From contig CANJJD010000021.1 in NCBI GenBank assembly GCA_947474645.1, positions 1 to 45,000 on the forward strand: DNA of 45,000 bases, read 5' to 3'. Position numbers and translations under genes: made by a program. Under the pieces are notes generated by a model. That model searched no databases, was not told the origin of the DNA, and saw only the letters and a list, made by a program, of their open reading frames with translations. Shown piece after piece: positions 40,709-45,000 of the stretch (positions are counted from its first letter, which is position 1; the number at the start of each line of letters is the position of its first letter). The stretch is from Alphaproteobacteria bacterium (GTDB lineage Bacteria; Pseudomonadota; Alphaproteobacteria; Micropepsales; Micropepsaceae).

Positions 40709-41728
40709 ATGCGAAAGATGCTTGCGGCGTGTTTGCTTTTGGGTGCGCTTCCCGTGCTGGCGCAGCCCATACCGCCGCCCGCCGTGACGGCCGAGAATGG
40801 CATCATCAGGCCGCCCTATACCGACGCACCGGAATACGCCATCAATTCCGCGGTGCCGCAGGGCGATATCCGCGAATTCATAATGTATTCCGAGGACAGC
40901 AAGATCTATCCCGGCATTGTGCGCATCCGTGAGCTGAAGCGCGACCAGCACGACAACAACGCCATCGTGCCGGGAGACACGATTTCCGGGCCTGGCCGTT
41001 ATGAACGCCATGTCTGGGTCTATATCCCCAAGCAGGTGAAGCCCAATGCGCCCTTCATGGTGGTGCAGGACGGCCATTCCTACATCAACCGCCTGGCGCC
41101 GGTGCTGGACAACATGATCGCGCAGCACCGCGTGCCGGCGATGATCGTGGTGGCGCCGGATTCCGGCGGCAGCGACGCGCAGGGCTCCCAGCGCGGTCTG
41201 GAATACGACACCTTGTCAGACCGTTATTCCAACTGGGTGGAAAGCGAACTGCTGCCGGCGGTGACGAAAAATTATGGCGTTACTTTCACGACCGATCCGG
41301 AAGGCCGCGCCGCCATGGGCGGCTCCTCGGGCGCGGCGGCGGCCTTCACCATGGCCTGGTATCATCCCGAGCGTTATCACAAGGTGCTGAGCTATTCGGG
41401 CACGTTCGTGAACCAGGCCTGGCCGGTGGACCCCAAGACGCCGCGCGGCGCCTGGGAGTATCACGCCACCCTGATTCCCAAGGCGGCGAAAAAGCCCATC
41501 CGCATCTGGATGCATGTGGGCGAGAAGGACAACCGCTTCGATAATCCCGAAAGCACCTGGCACAACTGGCCGCTGGCCAACAACCGCATGGCGGCGGTGC
41601 TGAAGAAGAAGGGCTATGACTACAAGTATGTCTTCGCCATGGAGGGGACCCATACCCAGCCACAGGTGATCCGCAACACCCTGCCGGCGGCGCTGGAATG
41701 GCTGTGGCGCGACTATCCTAAGGACTGA
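40709..41728 (+). CDS. Secreted alpha/beta-hydrolase esterase (enterochelin-esterase/CE1-like)
   Basis: A 339-aa exported hydrolase with signal peptide ([19 protein letters not shown]). [25 protein letters not shown] is typical of the Fes/CE1 group in adjacent blocks; [20 protein letters not shown] holds the nucleophile Ser; [12 protein letters not shown] supplies the Asp region; [14 protein letters not shown] holds the His. Family members cleave siderophores or ferulic and acetyl esters of plant polymers; here the sugar context favours a carbohydrate ester. It follows gntK by 19 bp. Its end overlaps by 11 bp with the converging KdgT gene. Confidence 0.9.
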   Translation: MRKMLAACLLLGALPVLAQPIPPPAVTAENGIIRPPYTDAPEYAINSAVPQGDIREFIMYSEDSKIYPGIVRIRELKRDQHDNNAIVPGDTISGPGRYERHVWVYIPKQVKPNAPFMVVQDGHSYINRLAPVLDNMIAQHRVPAMIVVAPDSGGSDAQGSQRGLEYDTLSDRYSNWVESELLPAVTKNYGVTFTTDPEGRAAMGGSSGAAAAFTMAWYHPERYHKVLSYSGTFVNQAWPVDPKTPRGAWEYHATLIPKAAKKPIRIWMHVGEKDNRFDNPESTWHNWPLANNRMAAVLKKKGYDYKYVFAMEGTHTQPQVIRNTLPAALEWLWRDYPKD

Positions 41729-42662
41729 GCTTCTTCGCCCACCAGGCCGTGATGATCGGCACCGTCAGCATGGTCACCACCACACTGGCGGCTACCAGCA
41801 CGGTGGCGGCGGGCGCGGCTGCCGCATAAGCAGGATTGGCGGCGGCGACCAAGGCGGGCACTGCCGCGGCATTGCCGGCGGTTGCGGCGGCAGCTAACCC
41901 CGCCAAACCTTTGCCGCCGCTGATGCGGTCGGCCAGGAACATCACGGTGCAGGACACCACCAGCACCACCACGCCAAGCGCCAGACCCAATAGCCCAGCG
42001 CGCCACACGGCGGTGAGATTGAGGCCTGCGCCGATGGCGAAGGCAAAGAAGGGGATCAGCGCCGGCGCGGCTTTTCCCAAAAACTCGCGCATCTCGCGGT
42101 CGAGGTTGCCCAGGAGGATGCCGATGCTCAGCGGCAGGATGGCGCCCAGCAAGGTCTGCCAGGGAAAGGCCAGCAATCCGCCGAGCGTCATCATGGTGAT
42201 GAAGGGCCCCGACTCCAGCGACATCAGCGAATAGGCGCCGACATCCTTGGGCGTGCCGTAGCGGCCCATCAGCGCCATATAGAGCCCGCCATTGGTGTCG
42301 TTGATCGCCACCACCACCGCCAGGGTGGAAAGCCCCGCCAGCAGTCCGGTCTGGATCGGCTGGGTGCCCAGGAAATGCCCCAGCACCAGCGCCGCCGCCA
42401 CGCCCATGCCCACCTTGGCGGCCAGCAGCACGCCGCCCTTGCCCGCCACTTGCGGCAAGGTCTCGAACGGGATGGTGGCGCCCATGCAGACATAGAACAC
42501 CGCCAGGATGGGCAGGGCGCCGGTGAACAGGGCGCCGGTGAAGGAGCCGAAGAACTGCCCCGCGCCGGGCGCGAAGGTGGCGATCAGGGCGCCGATGGTG
42601 AGCGGCACGATCACCATGCCGCCGGGAATGCGCTCGATGCCGCGCTTGATCGGAACGCCCAT
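41718..42662 (-). CDS. kdgT: 2-keto-3-deoxygluconate permease
   Basis: A 314-aa, roughly ten-helix inner-membrane carrier that imports 2-keto-3-deoxygluconate with protons. [44 protein letters not shown]-like [35 protein letters not shown] and [20 protein letters not shown] (two blocks) match the KdgT family closely. The start is MGVPIKR at 42662 after GGGGGAAAG; the frame is open further upstream but would run across the quinoprotein start. It suits a cell that uses keto-deoxy acids, though KDG kinase and aldolase are not in the window. Confidence 0.95.
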   Translation of the reverse strand: MGVPIKRGIERIPGGMVIVPLTIGALIATFAPGAGQFFGSFTGALFTGALPILAVFYVCMGATIPFETLPQVAGKGGVLLAAKVGMGVAAALVLGHFLGTQPIQTGLLAGLSTLAVVVAINDTNGGLYMALMGRYGTPKDVGAYSLMSLESGPFITMMTLGGLLAFPWQTLLGAILPLSIGILLGNLDREMREFLGKAAPALIPFFAFAIGAGLNLTAVWRAGLLGLALGVVVLVVSCTVMFLADRISGGKGLAGLAAAATAGNAAAVPALVAAANPAYAAAAPAATVLVAASVVVTMLTVPIITAWWAKKLSP

Positions 42663-42761
42663 TCTTTCCCCCGTTTTGCGCCAGCTTAGCGAGCCTGAGG
42701 CTTGGTTGACAGCCGGGAGGTCTATGGGGACGCTGCAGGGCAAGCAGGGATAGACGTCACA

Positions 42762-44774
42762 ATGGTTGGTTTTCTTTCGCGGCGCGCCATCTGCCTGTCG
42801 GGGGCCGCGGCCCTGTTGCCGGCCCCAGTGTGGGGCGCACGCGTTTCCTCGCGGCCCTATGATACCGCCGGCGGGCAATGGCGGACTTATGGCGGCAATC
42901 TTGGAAGCTGGCGCTACACCGCGCTGGATCGGATAACCGCAGGCAACTTCAACAGCCTTCAGCCGGCCTGGACCTTTCGCAGCGACAGCGTGGGCGGCGT
43001 TTTCAATTCCAACCTGCAAGCCACGCCACTGATGATCAATGACGTGCTGTATCTGACCGCGGGCCCCCGCCGCTCTGCGATTGCGATCAGCGCCACCACC
43101 GGCAAGCTGAAATGGGAATATCACCTGGACGAAGGCCGCCGGGCCGCGAAATCACCGCGCCCCGGCACGGGCAGGGGGCTTGCCTATTGGACGGACGGGA
43201 CGGCGGAACGGATTTTATACGTCACCATCGGCTATCAACTGGTGTGCCTGGATGCCGCTACCGGCCAACCGATGGCGGACTTCGGCAATAACGGCGTGGT
43301 CGATCTCAAGAAGGAGATGGACCAGGACATTGACCTGGACGGCGACCGGGTGGGCGATGACATCGGCTATCACGCGGCGCCCCTGGTGGTGGGCAATGTC
43401 ATCGTCATCGGCGCGGCGCATGCGCCCGGCCAGTCCCCCTTCAAGCGTCACGTCAAAGGCTATGTCCGTGGCTATGACGCGCGCACCGGCAAGCGCCTCT
43501 GGATTTTCCATACCATCCCGCAAAAGGGCGAGTTCGGCTACGATACCTGGCTGAACGGGTCCGCCGAATATACCGGCAATGCCGGCAACTGGTGCCAGAA
43601 CAGCGCCGACCCCGAATTGGGGCTTGTTTATGTCGGGATCGAGATGCCGACCGGCGACTGGTATGGCGGCGAACGGCCGGGCGATGGGCTGTTCGGCGAA
43701 TGCATCGTCGCGCTGGATATCCTGACCGGCAAACGCCGCTGGCACTACCAGACGGTGCATCATGGCATCCAGGACCGCGACATTCCCTGCGCGCCGACCC
43801 TTTGCGACATCACGGTGGATGGCCGGAAGATCAAGGCGCTGGCGCAGCCCACCAAGCAGGCCTGGCTTTATGTGCTGGATCGCGTGACGGGCAAGCCGGT
43901 CTGGCCGATTCCCGAACGTCCCGTGCCCGCGGGCGATGTGCCCGGCGAATGGTATCCGCCCACCCAGCCGATGGTGACAAAGCCGCCGCCGTTCGACCGG
44001 CAAGGACTGTTTGTTGAAGACCTGATCGATTTCACCCCGGCCTTGCGCAAGGAAGCCGAAGCGCTGGTCTCGCATTATCGCATCGGCCCGCTGTTCACGC
44101 CGCCTTCGGCCAGCAAATGGCCCTCGCCCCTGGGCACGATCATGAATCCCAATGGCGACGGCGCCGGCCAGTGGCCCGGCGGCGCCTACGATCCTGCAAC
44201 GCAGACCTTCTATATTTTTTCCAACATCTCCTACAACCCGACCGGCGAGGTGCCGGCCGATCCCAAGGTCACCGATGCGCGGATGATGCTGGGCCGCGCC
44301 ACGCCGCCGGCGGATGACAATAGCGGTGCGCCCAAGGCCGTCGCGCCGTTGACGGTGCAGGGCATGCCGCTGATGAAGCCGCCCTATGGCCAGATCACCG
44401 CCATCGACATGAACCGGGGCACGATCGCCTGGCAGGTGCCGCATGGCGAAACCCCGGACGAGGTGCGAAACAACCCGGCGCTGAAGGGCCTGGCCATTCC
44501 CCGGACTGGATCGCGTGGAAAAGTCGGCGTGCTGGTGACAAAAACGCTGGTCATCGCCGGCGATGGCACCGCGACCACCGGCGACGATGGCAAGAAGGGC
44601 GGATGGCTGCGCGCCTATGACAAGCGCAGCGGCCGTGAGGTCGGCGCCGTGCCGCTGCCCGCCCGTGTGACGGGATCGCCGATGAGTTACGAGTCGGCGG
44701 GCGCCCAATATGTCGTGGTGCCGGTGTCGGGGCCGGGTGAACCGGGGCAGTTGGTGGCGTTTAAACTGCCCTAG
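42762..44774 (+). CDS. PQQ-dependent dehydrogenase, Tat-type signal
   Basis: A 670-aa eight-bladed quinoprotein. It opens [20 protein letters not shown], a twin-arginine-like signal. Propeller motifs: [93 protein letters not shown] and [20 protein letters not shown]. No vicinal cysteines. The last blade region after the PYG motif resembles PQQ glucose/alcohol dehydrogenases of the membrane group, yet no helices are present. Divergent from kdgT across a 99-bp gap. No cytochrome gene follows. The chosen ATG at 42762 gives a proper signal; an upstream ATG at 42702 would add 20 residues. Confidence 0.92.
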   Translation: MVGFLSRRAICLSGAAALLPAPVWGARVSSRPYDTAGGQWRTYGGNLGSWRYTALDRITAGNFNSLQPAWTFRSDSVGGVFNSNLQATPLMINDVLYLTAGPRRSAIAISATTGKLKWEYHLDEGRRAAKSPRPGTGRGLAYWTDGTAERILYVTIGYQLVCLDAATGQPMADFGNNGVVDLKKEMDQDIDLDGDRVGDDIGYHAAPLVVGNVIVIGAAHAPGQSPFKRHVKGYVRGYDARTGKRLWIFHTIPQKGEFGYDTWLNGSAEYTGNAGNWCQNSADPELGLVYVGIEMPTGDWYGGERPGDGLFGECIVALDILTGKRRWHYQTVHHGIQDRDIPCAPTLCDITVDGRKIKALAQPTKQAWLYVLDRVTGKPVWPIPERPVPAGDVPGEWYPPTQPMVTKPPPFDRQGLFVEDLIDFTPALRKEAEALVSHYRIGPLFTPPSASKWPSPLGTIMNPNGDGAGQWPGGAYDPATQTFYIFSNISYNPTGEVPADPKVTDARMMLGRATPPADDNSGAPKAVAPLTVQGMPLMKPPYGQITAIDMNRGTIAWQVPHGETPDEVRNNPALKGLAIPRTGSRGKVGVLVTKTLVIAGDGTATTGDDGKKGGWLRAYDKRSGREVGAVPLPARVTGSPMSYESAGAQYVVVPVSGPGEPGQLVAFKLP

Positions 44775-44851
44775 CCGTTTTAACCGTTAAACGGGTATTT
44801 CCTCAGAAATACAACCATAGGTTAAGACGCTGCGGTACTTGCTTGCCGGGG
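44775..44851. promoter_or_regulatory. AT-rich palindromes next to the insertion element
   Basis: This short gap has TTAACCGTTAA (about 44781-44791), GTATTT-CCTCAG-AAATAC (about 44798-44815), and AACC-ATA-GGTT. Together they look like operator or promoter elements (CtrA-like half sites are possible) whose downstream gene is now cut off by the IS element. No coding potential. Confidence 0.35.
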
Positions 44852-45000
44852 TGACCGGCCCCCACTGAGTGGTCCAGTTTCAATGTTAGTTTAGTGACGG
44901 GGTTTGCGCTAGCTGGCCGTCTGCGGACTGTCCCGGCGGCCAACAGATTGCTTCTGGTGCTGGCGGACGATATCCCAGCGATGAGTGCGGCCTGACGGTA
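44852..45000 (-). mobile_element. 3' end of an IS3-family insertion sequence, cut by window edge
   Basis: The candidate terminus begins TGACCGGCCCCCACTGAGTG at 44852, a TG end followed by GGCCCCC as in several IS3 members. It precedes the end of a transposase reading frame on the minus strand. The other end and any target duplication lie outside the window. Confidence 0.65.
44886..45000 (-). CDS. IS3-family transposase OrfB, C-terminal fragment (partial)
   Basis: The last 37 residues read TVRPHSSLGYRPPAPEAI then CWPPGQSADGQLAQTPSLN and stop (TAA, 44886-44888). RPHSSLGYRPPAPEA is the C-terminal hallmark of the IS3-group integrase-core transposase. The gene continues past 45000, so only its 3' end is visible. 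Whether the full element is intact cannot be judged. Confidence 0.78.
   Translation of the reverse strand, partial: TVRPHSSLGYRPPAPEAICWPPGQSADGQLAQTPSLN

Noticed and set aside
42663-43124. N-terminal extension of KdgT
   Set aside because: It would overlap the start of the quinoprotein; KdgT homology begins right at the ATG 42662.
1-45000. CRISPR array, prophage or classic defence system
   Set aside because: No regularly spaced repeats, cas-like, phage structural, restriction or toxin-antitoxin signatures were seen.

Overview
The window is high-GC DNA from an alphaproteobacterium. The strongest evidence is at the left edge: a circularly permuted, two-piece tmRNA gene on the minus strand whose tag reads ANDNEMALAA. 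An EcfG-type stress promoter (GGAAC-N17-CGTT) at 22728-22753 and the REP-like palindromes fit that assignment. The gene content (four quinoprotein-type dehydrogenases, GMC oxidase, DUF1592/DUF1552 pair, ThuA-like proteins, three TIM-barrel sugar isomerases, sugar-acid catabolism) suggests a free-living soil or litter heterotroph that oxidises sugars in the periplasm. The genus cannot be named from this sequence; a Rhizomicrobium/Micropepsaceae-like organism is only a guess.

Layout. 1-3.6 kb: tmRNA, a small conserved hypothetical protein, thyA, a 49-residue membrane peptide, and a minus-strand pair (phosphonatase-like HAD protein and a DenD-like SDR). 3.8-10.2 kb: an NHL propeller gene followed by a Tat-signal small subunit and a GMC catalytic subunit with a four-cysteine cluster, then a PhyH dioxygenase, an MHS-family transporter and a sugar isomerase. 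10.2-15.9 kb: a lone Flp pilin missed by size-limited gene calling, a Gfo/Idh dehydrogenase with a sugar isomerase, two cupins around tRNA-Gly(CCC), and a sorbosone-dehydrogenase-like protein. A nearly identical 50-bp palindromic element lies at 12406 and, inverted, at 14454. 15.9-25.0 kb: a TPR/fucosyltransferase-like protein, a two-gene DUF1592-DUF1552 operon, a sulfotransferase, a glycine-zipper lipoprotein and a TPR/O-GlcNAc-transferase-like protein. 25.0-31.9 kb: a redox island holding two ThuA + PQQ-dehydrogenase pairs, a GntR regulator and a small cytochrome c. 31.9-44.8 kb: sugar-acid catabolism (FAH hydrolase, IlvD/Edd dehydratase, two SDRs, an ACS-type MFS carrier, a Tat-exported isomerase, aldose epimerase, gluconokinase, an esterase, KdgT) and a fourth quinoprotein. 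The right edge enters the 3' end of an IS3-family element.

How the parts may fit: exported quinoproteins and the GMC enzyme would oxidise aldoses outside the cytoplasm and pass electrons to small cytochromes. The resulting aldonates or 2-keto-3-deoxy acids would enter through the MFS carrier or KdgT and be broken down by dehydratase, SDR and FAH hydrolase (a non-phosphorylative route), or phosphorylated by gluconokinase. No glycoside hydrolase is visible. Family assignments rest on motifs read from the translations; substrates are inferred.
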